This document shows positions 1 through 9,190 of a DNA stretch of 64,000 nt, in pieces. Both the position numbers and the translations under genes were made by a program. Within the stretch, counting starts at the first letter, position 1, and the number at the start of each line of letters is the position of its first letter. The stretch covers positions 186,001 to 250,000 of the forward strand of contig CAZQWG010000001.1 in assembly GCA_964596985.1 (NCBI GenBank), written 5' to 3'. Source of the DNA: GCA-020345945 sp964596985 (GTDB lineage: Archaea; Thermoproteota; Bathyarchaeia; RBG-16-48-13; GCA-020345945). The notes beneath the pieces are model-generated. The model did no database searches. It was given only the letters and a program-made list of their open reading frames with translations, and was not told where the DNA came from.

Positions 1-218
1 ACCTTGATTTTCGACCAATTCAACCTCAAAGTCTTGTTACACCTGAAACATTTCCTCGTCTTTCTATCACACCGTGACATTTGGATAAAATGACATTTTG
101 GACAAGCGTAGACGACGTAGTTCTTCAATCCATTCACGTAAGGTCACCAATACATTCGCCGCATCTCCATGAAGTCAAGATCCTAGCTATCGATCGGACT
201 CCCGGGGGAGACGGGGAC

Positions 219-977
219 TCAGCCTGCTCTCAAGACCTCAAAAGCATCTCTGCATCCCTGAATCAAGAGACCCTTATCGGACCCCAGATTGACGAACCGA
301 AAGCCTTGTGCAATCCTCTCGTTAATGTTATTCGAGCTAGTATAGAATCCGGGGATTACCCCGCTTGCCTTGGCAGCGTCCAAGATTCTCTGGATGGCGT
401 CCTTGAACCTCGGGTGATCAAACTTTCCATAGACACCTAGAGACATCGATAGATCTGCTGGACCGACAAAGCATACGTCAATACCGTCGACTGAGAGAAT
501 ATCCTCGATGTTTCTAACGGCTTCTTCAGTCTCTATCTGAGCAACGATAAGGATCTCTCTATCCGCCCTATCCACGTATTCGACGTCGAGGCCATACTTT
601 GAACACCGCCTCGGACCGCATCCTCTTAGACCCCCGCTCTTGGGGTATCTGCAGGAGCTCACTGCCGATTCAGCCTCTTTCTTCGTATTCACCCAGGGAA
701 TTACTACCCCGTACGCACCGATGTCCAAGGCACGTTTTATCAAGACTATATCGTTCCACGAAACACGTACCATGGGTAGCGTCTCCGACCCGTTCAGTCC
801 CTGCATCATCATCTGAACCGTCTCAAAACTCAACGGGGCGTGCTCCATATCGAATAGCATCCAGTCAAAACCCATACCTCCCAACATCTCTGCTATGTCA
901 GGATGACCGGTACCAACCCATACTCCAACGGAGACTTCACCACCTCTTAGTTTCTTCTTGACAAGATTCTCTCTCAT
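219..977 (-). CDS. HpcH/HpaI-family class II aldolase
   Basis: 252 aa, the usual length for this family of metal-dependent pyruvate/oxaloacetate aldolases, which split 2-keto-3-deoxy acids such as 2-keto-3-deoxyglucarate. Family landmarks are visible: DMEHAP near residue 43, a conserved Arg at 71, GAYGVVIPWV at 88-97, and the two metal ligands in AQIETEE (E149) and GPADLS (D175). The ATG is preceded by GGAGGTG five bases upstream, so the start is secure. It is read away from the gene at 1.25 kb. Exact substrate cannot be told. The kinase/PdxA pair 3 kb away also handles sugar acids, so a role in acid-sugar breakdown is plausible but inferred. Confidence 0.9.
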   Translation of the reverse strand: MRENLVKKKLRGGEVSVGVWVGTGHPDIAEMLGGMGFDWMLFDMEHAPLSFETVQMMMQGLNGSETLPMVRVSWNDIVLIKRALDIGAYGVVIPWVNTKKEAESAVSSCRYPKSGGLRGCGPRRCSKYGLDVEYVDRADREILIVAQIETEEAVRNIEDILSVDGIDVCFVGPADLSMSLGVYGKFDHPRFKDAIQRILDAAKASGVIPGFYTSSNNINERIAQGFRFVNLGSDKGLLIQGCRDAFEVLRAG

Positions 978-1253
978 CCCACCACCTCCAATAGCTACAC
1001 GAGGATCAAATCCAATTCAAGAGATTGAGCCAATATTATATTTGTCAGTCAACGAAGGATTTCCCGTGCTCAGCGAGATAAGTGCACTCAGCCTACTTGC
1101 CTACCTGGTAGATGTCAGTTCACCAAGCCTATCTCGGATAGTGAACGCATGAAAGCCTCGCCAAAAGGGTTATCGGATTTGGAGCCCAACAAAGGGTAGA
1201 AGATTGATCTGAAAATCGGCCAGGAGATTGAAAGATTGATTCAGCTTGAACGT

Positions 1254-2243
1254 ATGAGTATGAAGCAGATTCGAGGACCCCCACTCTTCAATCCAGAGGA
1301 CGGCGTCACAATAGTCGACCCTCCAGGGAGGAAAAGAGGGTTCTGGGCGGGAGCCCCTAGTGTGATCTACGATCCAGAAGACAAGGAATTCTACCTATAC
1401 TATAGGCTGAGGAAACCGGTAGGAGAGGGAAGAGGTTGGGTCTGTCATATTTCCAGAAGCAGGGACGGAGTACAGTTCAAAAGTATATGGTCGGCGAGGA
1501 AAGAAGAGTTCGACTCACCTTCAATCGAACGGTCAGCCCTAGTCAAGACTCCACAGAATACTTTCAGACTTTACGTCAGCTACGTCGACGGGAAGACCAG
1601 CCGATGGCGTATAGACGTCCTCGAAGCAGACAAGATCGAGGAGTTAGACCCTTCAAGACGGAAGCCCGTCCTGAAACCGAATGATATCGACTCCGAGGGA
1701 GTCAAGGACCCATGGGTGATGATCGTTGGAGGTCTATACTACATGTACGCAAGTTATGGTCCCCGATCAAGCATCGCTTCAAGCTCGACCTTGGAGAACC
1801 TGCACAAAACAGGAAACATATTCGTAACCGGGAAGATACTTCACCCCACGGGACTGGCATTGAGTTCCGATGGTCTTGAATTCAGCTGGCATGGCTCAAT
1901 AATCAGCCCAGGACAAAACTGGGATCGCAGTGTATCACGAATGAGCTGTGCACTATACCTCCCCCCTCTGTTTTACGCCTTCTACGACGGACGCACAGGT
2001 GAGGGAGACTTCTACGAGGATAGAACTGGATACGCGGTAAGCCTAGATTTCGAGACATTTCACAAGGTGACAGAAACGGAACCCATACTATCCTCTCCCT
2101 GGGGAACCGGGGGACTAAGGTACTTGGACGCCATTCCAGTCGGAGAACAAATATATTATTACTATGAGTGCGCGAGACCTGACGGATCACATGAATTAAG
2201 GATGAATAGGATTCCTCTCAACCACAAACCTATAGTCCTGTGA
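1254..2243 (+). CDS. Glycosidase-like five-bladed beta-propeller protein
   Basis: About 329 aa from the ATG at 1254. An in-frame TTG at 1236 and a second ATG at 1260 are alternative starts. The protein repeats the pattern of GH32/43/117/130-type propellers: FWAGAPSVIYDPEDKEFYLYYRLR near the N-terminus, KDPWVMIVGGLYYMYAS mid-protein, and a late blade rich in Tyr. This fold cuts or phosphorolyses plant-type or mannose-based glycans, but no family-diagnostic catalytic set stands out, so the substrate is open. No signal peptide is seen, which suggests a cytoplasmic protein. Its stop overlaps the first possible (GTG) start of the next gene, so the two are probably co-transcribed. Confidence 0.75.
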   Translation: MSMKQIRGPPLFNPEDGVTIVDPPGRKRGFWAGAPSVIYDPEDKEFYLYYRLRKPVGEGRGWVCHISRSRDGVQFKSIWSARKEEFDSPSIERSALVKTPQNTFRLYVSYVDGKTSRWRIDVLEADKIEELDPSRRKPVLKPNDIDSEGVKDPWVMIVGGLYYMYASYGPRSSIASSSTLENLHKTGNIFVTGKILHPTGLALSSDGLEFSWHGSIISPGQNWDRSVSRMSCALYLPPLFYAFYDGRTGEGDFYEDRTGYAVSLDFETFHKVTETEPILSSPWGTGGLRYLDAIPVGEQIYYYYECARPDGSHELRMNRIPLNHKPIVL

Positions 2244-2275
2244 AACTGTCAGTAACCCCAGCGGGAACGGACACC

Positions 2276-2770
2276 ATGGGAAGACAAGACAGACTGATTA
2301 GCGAGAAAGATGCTAAAAGAATACTGGAAGAAACGAAAGTCGGCAGGATAGGAATTGGAACAGACAACGGACCGTACGTCGTTCCAGTACTCTACTTATA
2401 TTCACCAGAAGACGACAGCATCTATTTTCATTCGTCAAAGAAAGGCATGAAGACGGAGGCCCTGAGTAGGAACCCGAGAGTATGCTTCGAGATCGACGAG
2501 CTGAGAAGGATAGTCGTAGGAACAAGTATCTGCAGCTGTACGGCGGAATACAGAAGCGTCATCGTCTTCGGTCACGCATCCATCGTTGAAGGTAAGGGAA
2601 AATCGGAGATACTCCGAAGGCTAAGCCAGAAATATGGGGCAGAGAACAACCAGAAGACTCCGATAGAGCCTACAATTCTAGAAAGAACGGCGGTAATCAA
2701 GATAACTGTTGACCAAATAACCGGCAAGGCTAATCCCCAGACAAGAACCGTATCTAAGGAAGCAGAGTAG
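2276..2770 (+). CDS. Pyridoxamine-5'-phosphate oxidase-like FMN-binding protein
   Basis: 164 aa from the ATG at 2276; a GTG at 2240 overlaps the preceding stop and is an alternative start. The sequence has the split-barrel FMN-binding pattern of the PNPOx/NimA group: a short N-terminal helix (LISEKDAKRILEETKVGRIG), a strand with PYVVPVLY, the IYFHSSKKGMK turn that contacts flavin phosphate, then VCFEID and a late FGHASIVE strand. Members of this group are small flavin reductases or F420/heme-binding proteins. The reaction is not predictable from sequence. It is likely in one transcript with the upstream glycosidase-like gene. Confidence 0.8.
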   Translation: MGRQDRLISEKDAKRILEETKVGRIGIGTDNGPYVVPVLYLYSPEDDSIYFHSSKKGMKTEALSRNPRVCFEIDELRRIVVGTSICSCTAEYRSVIVFGHASIVEGKGKSEILRRLSQKYGAENNQKTPIEPTILERTAVIKITVDQITGKANPQTRTVSKEAE

Positions 2771-2833
2771 ACCGAGATTCATAGGAAGCCAAGCCGACAG
2801 ACACAGATGGCCCACCCTCTAGAAGCCTTGAGG

Positions 2834-3772
2834 TCAAGCCTTATAGTAGTAGGGTCTCTTGACGTAGCAGAAGGCCTCGATAGCAGCTATGATGCCTTGC
2901 CCAACCGATGTCCCGATCTGTTTCACCGGACACATAGTCACATCTCCCGCAGCATAAATCCCTCGAATATTGGTTCTTTGCAAGGCGTCAACAATGATGT
3001 ATTCCTCCTTATCCACGTTCACACCGGCCTCTTGGGCTATCTGACTGTTCGGTACCTCACCTATCTGAACGAACACGCCATCAACCTCCAGTTCACCGGC
3101 TTCTCCTGTTTTGTTGTCGAGGAGGATCACGCGCTCCACCTTTGCACCCCCCTCGATTCTTTGAATCCCATTGTTTAACAGAATCTTCACCTTTCTCCTC
3201 TGAAGATTCCTTACCAAGGCTTCCTCTGCCCTCAACTGATCTCGCCGGTGAACCAGCGTAACCTCAGAGGCAAGATTTGAAAGGTATAAGGCTGAGATTG
3301 AAGCCGAGTTACCGCCGCCGACAACGACCACCTTTCTCCTCTTAAAGAAAGCCCCATCGCACACCGCACAATAGCTCACCCCTCTCCCTCGAAACTCCGT
3401 CTCCCCGGGTACCCCAAGCATCCTGTAGTGACACCCGGAGGCCACGATTAGCGCGGGAGCCGAGTAAACCGTCTTGCATGTCTTTGCCTTCTTTTCCTCC
3501 ATCTTGAGATCAAGTTCGATCACCTCTTCCAAGTCGCGGATTTCCGCTCCCATCTCTCTGGTCTGCCTAGTCAATCTTTCAGCCAAATCCATTCCACTGA
3601 TGCCTTCCGGGAATCCCGGGAAGTTCTCTATCAGAGGAGCCTCTGCCGCCAGACCACCAGGGACTCCACGTTCAAGAACCAGAGTTCTAAGCCCTGATCG
3701 GGAGGCATAGATAGCCGAGGTTAAGCCGGCAGGACCAGCGCCCACGATAATGACATCATACCCCTTATCCAT
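2834..3772 (-). CDS. trxB: Thioredoxin-disulfide reductase (NAD(P)H, FAD)
   Basis: 312 aa from the internal ATG at 3772. The frame stays open to 3907, but the family starts a few residues before the FAD motif VIIVGAGPAG, so the longer start is rejected. Visible features in order: the FAD-binding GAGPAG, the redox pair CAVC in the YCAVCDGA context, the pyridine nucleotide motif VVVGGGNSA, and the C-terminal FAD motif GIYAAGDV. It should reduce thioredoxin or glutaredoxin-like proteins in the cytosol. It is divergent from the sugar-acid kinase at 4000, leaving about 230 bases for two promoters. No thioredoxin gene is next to it. Confidence 0.93.
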   Translation of the reverse strand: MDKGYDVIIVGAGPAGLTSAIYASRSGLRTLVLERGVPGGLAAEAPLIENFPGFPEGISGMDLAERLTRQTREMGAEIRDLEEVIELDLKMEEKKAKTCKTVYSAPALIVASGCHYRMLGVPGETEFRGRGVSYCAVCDGAFFKRRKVVVVGGGNSASISALYLSNLASEVTLVHRRDQLRAEEALVRNLQRRKVKILLNNGIQRIEGGAKVERVILLDNKTGEAGELEVDGVFVQIGEVPNSQIAQEAGVNVDKEEYIIVDALQRTNIRGIYAAGDVTMCPVKQIGTSVGQGIIAAIEAFCYVKRPYYYKA

Positions 3773-3999
3773 CAATAACACTAGAGGGATACCAGACTCA
3801 AGCAGCACTAAAGAGTTTCGGGATTCTGCAAGTGAAACCGGATGTTCGACCACATGATCGACATCGAGCCGAGCAGCAGAAGCATACCAAGATAAGTATA
3901 CAGCCATCTATGAGGAAGAACAGAGATTGGGGCACAAGGAACAGAATCCGATAAATCTGATATCGACAAGGAAGAATCGGGATAGGAGGGAATGACTTA

Positions 4000-5298
4000 A
4001 TGATTGGGGTGATAGCAGACGACCTAACTGGAGCAAATGATACGGCGATCCAATTTACTAAATACGGTCTGAAGAGTCTGGTGCTCGTCGACTTCGGGTC
4101 CGCCCCACATCCGACTGGTGACTGGGATGTCATCGTACTGAACACAGATAGCAGATCAGACGCCGGAGGATCTGCCTACGAGAAGGCGAGGAAGGCGACG
4201 AAATTCCTGCAAGAGACTGGCGCACACCTGTTCTATAAGAAGATAGATTCGACCTTGAGAGGTAACGTCGGATCAGAGTTGGATGGGGTGATGGACGAAC
4301 TGAAAGTAGACGTCTCATTTGTGATCCCCGCGTTTCCTGCCACAGGAAGAATAACCATAGGCGGATACCAGCTCGTCCACGGAAGGTTACTGGAGAATAC
4401 CGAAGTCGCCCATGACCCACTCGCCCCTGTGAAGGAGTCCCATGTCCCAACAGTAATCAGGAAACAAGCCCGCAGAAAGGTAGGTCAAGTAGGACTGGTC
4501 GAGACTAGAGGAACCCCAACTGATCTCTCAAATAGGATTGACGACCTGAGAGCAAAGGGATTCCAGATACTGGTCTTTGATGCCGCAACTCAGGAAGATC
4601 TGAGCAAGATTGTATCATTATACCCGGCCTACCAAGACCTAAAGGTGATATGTGGACCCGCAGGCTTCGCCGAAGAACTATCGAAGAGAGCTACAATAGA
4701 AAACGAGACACCAGTACTAACCATGGCTGGGAGCCTCAGCCAAGTCACAGCGGATCAGGTCGAGATGCTTAGACTGCAGCCGAAGACAAGAATGGTGGAG
4801 CTAGACCTGGTAGAGATCTTGAAAAACGGAGATCACAGAAAACGACAGAGAGAGAAGATCGTAGACAAGGCAGCTAAGACGCTCTCCGAAGGATGCGACC
4901 TGGTAATCCGACCGAGAAACCCTCGAACCACATTCAGAGAACTGGACAGGATTCTAACAGATCAAGGAGAAGATCTAGCCTCCGCAGCTTTGAAAATCAT
5001 TCTCTTGTTCGGCAGAATAGCCAACGATATCGTGAAGAATACCAGGGTCTCAGGTCTAGTCCTGACCGGAGGGGACACCGCCCTAGGAGTATGCAGAGCA
5101 ATGAAGATAGGTAAAATAGAAATCGACGATGAAGTCTTACCCGGCATACCAAGCGGAGTCGTCCTCGGAGGAGAGTACGAGGGACTAAGAATCGTCACGA
5201 AAGCAGGATCGTTCGGCGAAGAAGGCGCGTTAGTTGAATCTGTACGATTCTTGAAACGAAAATCGCGATCTAAGAGTAGACCGAAACCTCTCGGATAA
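4000..5298 (+). CDS. Four-carbon acid sugar kinase (OtnK/DtnK family)
   Basis: 432 aa, full length for the DUF1537 kinase family, which phosphorylates D-threonate, D-erythronate or 3-oxo-tetronate with ATP. The N-terminal sugar-acid domain begins IGVIADDLTGANDTA and carries YKKIDSTLRGN and PAFPATGR. The C-terminal nucleotide domain carries VLTGGDTALGV and a glycine-rich GIPSGVVLGG. A GGAGG lies nine bases before the ATG. The PdxA-type dehydrogenase follows after 12 bases. In bacteria this pairing (DtnK-PdxA2) converts D-threonate to dihydroxyacetone phosphate, so the same route is the best inference here. Confidence 0.88.
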   Translation: MIGVIADDLTGANDTAIQFTKYGLKSLVLVDFGSAPHPTGDWDVIVLNTDSRSDAGGSAYEKARKATKFLQETGAHLFYKKIDSTLRGNVGSELDGVMDELKVDVSFVIPAFPATGRITIGGYQLVHGRLLENTEVAHDPLAPVKESHVPTVIRKQARRKVGQVGLVETRGTPTDLSNRIDDLRAKGFQILVFDAATQEDLSKIVSLYPAYQDLKVICGPAGFAEELSKRATIENETPVLTMAGSLSQVTADQVEMLRLQPKTRMVELDLVEILKNGDHRKRQREKIVDKAAKTLSEGCDLVIRPRNPRTTFRELDRILTDQGEDLASAALKIILLFGRIANDIVKNTRVSGLVLTGGDTALGVCRAMKIGKIEIDDEVLPGIPSGVVLGGEYEGLRIVTKAGSFGEEGALVESVRFLKRKSRSKSRPKPLG

Positions 5299-5310
5299 GA
5301 TCAGCAAAGG

Positions 5311-6387
5311 ATGGCCCATTGGATGTCGAAAAAGCCAACGATCGGAATAACGATGGGAGACGCAGCGGGAATCGGACCCGAAATCATCGTGAAAGCCCTC
5401 TCCTCAGGTGATTGTCACCGCGAGTGTAACCCGATAACAATCGGGGATTCCCGTGTACTGGAATCCACTAGGAAACTCCTAGACCTTAAGACAAGAATCC
5501 ACCGGGTCTCCGACGTTGATGAGGCAGACTTCAAAGCAGGAACTATCGATGTCCTTGACCTGTGCAACCTAGAACCGAACAAAATCCGATACGGTAGAAT
5601 AAGCCGTGAATCAGGAAAAGCATCGATCGAGTATCTCGAGAAAGCTGTCGAACTGGCGATGGAGGGGACTATCGACGCTATCACGACAGCCCCCATCTCG
5701 AAGGAAGCAATCAACAAGGCAGGCTACCAGTACTCAGGTCACACCGAGATCCTCGCAGAACTGACAGGTACAAGAAGATACACGATGATGCTTATCGCGG
5801 AGCCACTGAAAGTAGTACACGTAACCACCCACATAGCCTTAGCGAGAGTGACCAAGCAGATAACAGAGTCGAGAGTACTGGAAACCATAGAACTAGCCTC
5901 CCAGGCCATGAAGACCCTAGGAAACGACAATCCAAAGATCGGAGTCGCGGGACTGAACCCCCACTCGAGCGACGGCGGTCTCTTCGGCAACGAGGAAGAA
6001 AAACAGATTACACCAGCCGTTGTAGAAGCAAGACGGAGAGGAATCAACGCGGAGGGCCCAATCCCTGCAGACACCCTATTCCCGAAAACCGCGAGCGGAA
6101 TCTTCGATATAGCAGTTGCCATGTATCACGACCAAGGACACATACCCGTGAAGCTCATCGGACTAAAATGGGATCAGAGGGACAAAACCTGTGTAAGAGC
6201 AGGAGGCGTCAACATCACAATAGGCCTCCCCATCATCCGCACATCGGTGGATCACGGTACCGCCTTCGACATAGCTGGCAAAGGAATCGCAAACCCCGAT
6301 AGTCTAAGACAAGCAATAGAAATTGCCGTAAGGATGGCCAAGCATGAGATGACAACCCGTTCACGATCCTCTCCCACAGCCAGATGA
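5311..6387 (+). CDS. PdxA-family dehydrogenase, probably PdxA2 (D-threonate/erythronate 4-phosphate)
   Basis: 358 aa; an ATG at 5323 would shorten it by four residues. It has the PdxA signature blocks: ITMGDAAGIGPEI at the N-terminus, SGHTEILAELTG, the metal-binding HIALARV, GLNPHSSDGGLFGNEE, and VAMYHDQGHIPVKL. PdxA itself makes vitamin B6 precursor from 4-hydroxythreonine 4-phosphate. The PdxA2 branch oxidatively decarboxylates D-threonate or D-erythronate 4-phosphate to dihydroxyacetone phosphate. Because the gene directly follows a DUF1537 kinase, and archaea use the PdxS/T route for B6, the catabolic PdxA2 role is favoured. Confidence 0.88.
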   Translation: MAHWMSKKPTIGITMGDAAGIGPEIIVKALSSGDCHRECNPITIGDSRVLESTRKLLDLKTRIHRVSDVDEADFKAGTIDVLDLCNLEPNKIRYGRISRESGKASIEYLEKAVELAMEGTIDAITTAPISKEAINKAGYQYSGHTEILAELTGTRRYTMMLIAEPLKVVHVTTHIALARVTKQITESRVLETIELASQAMKTLGNDNPKIGVAGLNPHSSDGGLFGNEEEKQITPAVVEARRRGINAEGPIPADTLFPKTASGIFDIAVAMYHDQGHIPVKLIGLKWDQRDKTCVRAGGVNITIGLPIIRTSVDHGTAFDIAGKGIANPDSLRQAIEIAVRMAKHEMTTRSRSSPTAR

Positions 6388-6464
6388 TAACAACAGACAC
6401 CGAGAATATCCTCATTCTTCCGTAAATACTAAGTGAAACCGTATCAGATCAATGCTTTTATTTG

Positions 6465-7106
6465 ATGATCTGCCACCTATTTCCTAGAATATTTCTAGTA
6501 CTAGAATTCCTGTTGGTTAAAAGGAAGATTCAAGACTTGCCCGAGACCAAAGCCCAAATCCGAATCGAGAATATCGTTGCCACGACCGACCTGAAGCAGC
6601 AAATCGACCTGAACCTCACACAGAAGGTTCTCCGAGGAGCCGAATACAACCCTAAGAGATTCCCAGGATTAATCTACAGGCTGAGAAAACCTGAAGCGGC
6701 AACACTAATCTTCAGTACTGGAAAGATGGTCTGCACTGGAGCCAACTCTGAAGCACGCGCGAAGCGTGCAATAAGAAGGGTTGTCGAGAAGCTTAGAGAA
6801 GAAACCGTCGTCACCTGCAAGAACCCTATCATTGGGATAAGAAACATTGTCGCCTCCGTGAACCTCTTCGGATGGATAGACCTCGAACGGGCAATCTTCG
6901 CCTTAGGGAGAGTAATGTACGAACCAGAACAGTTCCCGGCAGTAATCTACAGAATGGAAGAACCGAGGGTTGTCATACTCATCTTTTCAAGCGGTAAAAT
7001 GGTTTGCAGCGGAGCAACGTCCGAAGAAGAGATATACATAGCGGTAACCAGACTACACTCGAAACTCGAAGAAGAGGGACTAATCTTCTACCGAAGACCA
7101 CGATAG
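6465..7106 (+). CDS. tbp: TATA-box-binding protein (TBP)
   Basis: 213 aa from ATG 6465, preceded by an in-frame TTG. The conserved core begins near residue 28, and a TATA-like stretch at about 6454-6462 would place the transcript start near 6485. A downstream TTG (about 6511) is therefore a real alternative start. The saddle domain is two direct repeats: IRIENIVATTDL...PGLIYRL...LIFSTGKMVCTGA and IGIRNIVASVNL...PAVIYRM...LIFSSGKMVCSGA. It binds promoter DNA with TFB and recruits RNA polymerase. It is the only TBP in the window and heads a run of chromatin and topology genes. Confidence 0.96.
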   Translation: MICHLFPRIFLVLEFLLVKRKIQDLPETKAQIRIENIVATTDLKQQIDLNLTQKVLRGAEYNPKRFPGLIYRLRKPEAATLIFSTGKMVCTGANSEARAKRAIRRVVEKLREETVVTCKNPIIGIRNIVASVNLFGWIDLERAIFALGRVMYEPEQFPAVIYRMEEPRVVILIFSSGKMVCSGATSEEEIYIAVTRLHSKLEEEGLIFYRRPR

Positions 7107-7295
7107 AACAACGTGCTCTTCACATACATCTGAGGCACAGGTATAGAAGCTAAAAAAGATGACAACCCCACCGAAACCTTGGAAACCCCAAAGAGAAATC
7201 TACAGATGAAGATTTGGAAAGAAATAATAGTCAGCTAGAAGCCAAAGGTACTAACCCGCCTCACCTGATGGGACAACTAAGAGTAGTGAGACATT

Positions 7296-7589
7296 TTGAG
7301 AAGACTAATACCTCAAAGCCCAGTCTTAGCCTACGCAAAAGAGGACGTAATACCCGAATTCAACATCTCAAGTGGCGCGAAGAGGGACATAGTCACAGCG
7401 TCGGAGGCTGTCCTCAAAGAGTTCATAAGACAACTATGCACCAACGCCGCGGCTGTGACAAGGCACTCAGGAAGAAAGACGATCAACCAAACCGACATAG
7501 AATTCGTGTTGTCTGAGCTGTACACAAAGCTCGGATTGGAAGAGCAATACCGCGCCAAGATACGAGAAGCATTCAAGGAAACAGTATGA
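7296..7589 (+). CDS. Archaeal histone with a C-terminal helical extension
   Basis: 97 aa from TTG 7296; an in-frame stop at 7287 rules out an ATG start. Residues 4-75 form a histone fold: LIPQSPV leads helix 1, GAKRDIVTASEAVLKEFIRQLCTNAA is the long central helix, and TRHSGRKTINQTDIEFVL matches loop 2 and helix 3 of HMf-type histones (GRKTI is diagnostic). HMf-like proteins are about 67-70 aa. Here about 20 residues follow (LGLEEQYRAKIREAFKETV), predicted helical and charged. It should wrap DNA as a dimer or a longer polymer. It sits 45 bases upstream of topoisomerase VI, so chromatin and supercoiling genes are linked. Confidence 0.93.
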   Translation: MRRLIPQSPVLAYAKEDVIPEFNISSGAKRDIVTASEAVLKEFIRQLCTNAAAVTRHSGRKTINQTDIEFVLSELYTKLGLEEQYRAKIREAFKETV

Positions 7590-7633
7590 GACCTACCCGC
7601 TAGGCCATCCGGATCACATAGGTAAACAGGTTC

Positions 7634-9190
7634 ATGTCAGAAGTAAGATTTAGGAGAATCAGTGCCGCAGATTTCTTCTATAGGAACAAGGATATCGCAG
7701 GGTTCGACAACCCAGCTAAAGCTACCTTCACAATCGCCCGGGAACTCATAGAAAACGCCCTAGACGCCTGCGACGTACACGGAGTACTACCGAAAGTAGA
7801 CGCGAGAATAACCGAGGAAACAAAGGGACTTCTAATCGAAGTCAAGGACTGGGGGGTAGGAATACCCAAAGAACACCTTGCACTCGCATTCGGCCAAGTA
7901 CTCTACGGTTCTCATTTTGACGAGGAGAAACAAACAAGAGGGGTATTTGGGTTAGGCGGCAAAATGGCAGTGATGTACGGACAGATAACCACAAACATAC
8001 CCTGCCACGTAGAGTCGAGTACGTCCGATTCGGAGCCCGCCGACTGGGTAGAACTGAAGATAGATATCGAAAACAACCAACCCATCATTCTAGCCGAAGG
8101 GACGAAAGAGAACAAGGGCTGGAGAGGGACGCTCATCAGATTCGGCTTTCAAGGAAACTACTCCTATGCGAAACCAAAGATCCTAGACTACCTGAGGCAA
8201 ACAGCCGTTATCTGTCCATATGCCACGATAAAGTTCACGGAACCAACCGGAGAAGAATATCTATGGGAGCGGATTTCTGAGAAGCTACCGCCCATCCCAC
8301 GCCCGATGCGCCCCCACCCGAAAGGAGTCGACTTCGAGAGACTCAGAAGAATGATCGAATCGAGTGAATATAACACGACCTCAGAATTGCTGACCAAGGG
8401 GTTCCAAAAAATCGGCGGCAAGACTGCAACCAACATTCTATACCTAACGAAGAGATTCGGCGACGAGATCCTACCAGAAACCGACGTAAACAAACTATCC
8501 GATGAACAGATACACCAGATCGTAGCCGCAATAAGACAGTATGGAAAGTTCCAAGCCCCCGACGCAAGTTGCCTCAGCCCGGTAGACGAGGAACTTCTAG
8601 AGAGCGGGATCAGACAGAACTTCAACCCCGAATTCATCGCAACTCACATGGGAAAACCCTCCTCCTACGAGGGACACCCATTCATGGTTACCTGCGGCAT
8701 CGCATACGGCGGAGACATCCCCACATCCCTCGACGGAAAAGTCCACCTCTTCCGTTTCTCAAATAAGATCCCCCTAGTATACGACACGAGGGGAGGACTC
8801 TGTGCAGACGTCGCAGAGAACGATATCAACTGGTCCGTCTACGGCGTGAAAAGAGAAGACCCGATAGCGGTCTACATCAGCCTATGCACAACCAAGACAC
8901 CTTGGAAAAGCACGGGAAAACAAGCCTTCGGAGACAACCCAGAGATAAGAACAGAAATACTCAACACCTTGAGGAAGTGCGGCAGGGACCTAAGACGATA
9001 CCTAGGGAAGAAGCAGAGACTCCTGGAAGAGCAGAGGAGAAGTGCGATTCTGGAAAAATGGTTATCCATCATCATCCAACAGGCAGCGAAACTGACAGAC
9101 GAGCCGAATCCCCCACCCGTCTCACTCCTAGTCGAAACCCCGAAGGAATCCATATTCCTCTCAGAGGAAGAGTTGAAGGAGAATGAGTGA
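7634..9190 (+). CDS. top6B: DNA topoisomerase VI subunit B
   Basis: 518 aa, the usual length. It is the ATP-operated clamp of the type IIB topoisomerase that relaxes and decatenates DNA. The GHKL ATPase motifs are clear: ELIENALDACD (N box), DWGVGIP (G1), and GVFGLGGKMAV (G2 lid). A helix-two-turn-helix section follows around residues 230-310, then the transducer domain with the conserved TKTPWKSTGKQAFGDNPEI near residue 420. The ATG is 45 bases after the histone stop. The last 8 bases overlap subunit A, giving translational coupling of the A2B2 enzyme. Confidence 0.97.
   Translation: MSEVRFRRISAADFFYRNKDIAGFDNPAKATFTIARELIENALDACDVHGVLPKVDARITEETKGLLIEVKDWGVGIPKEHLALAFGQVLYGSHFDEEKQTRGVFGLGGKMAVMYGQITTNIPCHVESSTSDSEPADWVELKIDIENNQPIILAEGTKENKGWRGTLIRFGFQGNYSYAKPKILDYLRQTAVICPYATIKFTEPTGEEYLWERISEKLPPIPRPMRPHPKGVDFERLRRMIESSEYNTTSELLTKGFQKIGGKTATNILYLTKRFGDEILPETDVNKLSDEQIHQIVAAIRQYGKFQAPDASCLSPVDEELLESGIRQNFNPEFIATHMGKPSSYEGHPFMVTCGIAYGGDIPTSLDGKVHLFRFSNKIPLVYDTRGGLCADVAENDINWSVYGVKREDPIAVYISLCTTKTPWKSTGKQAFGDNPEIRTEILNTLRKCGRDLRRYLGKKQRLLEEQRRSAILEKWLSIIIQQAAKLTDEPNPPPVSLLVETPKESIFLSEEELKENE

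Noticed and set aside
1..218. Short plus-strand frame from 81
   Set aside because: It overlaps the aldolase antisense, lacks a ribosome site and has no recognisable pattern; the first 218 bases show no gene.
3773..3907. 45-residue N-terminal extension of thioredoxin reductase
   Set aside because: The family begins at the FAD motif; the extension covers the divergent promoter region.
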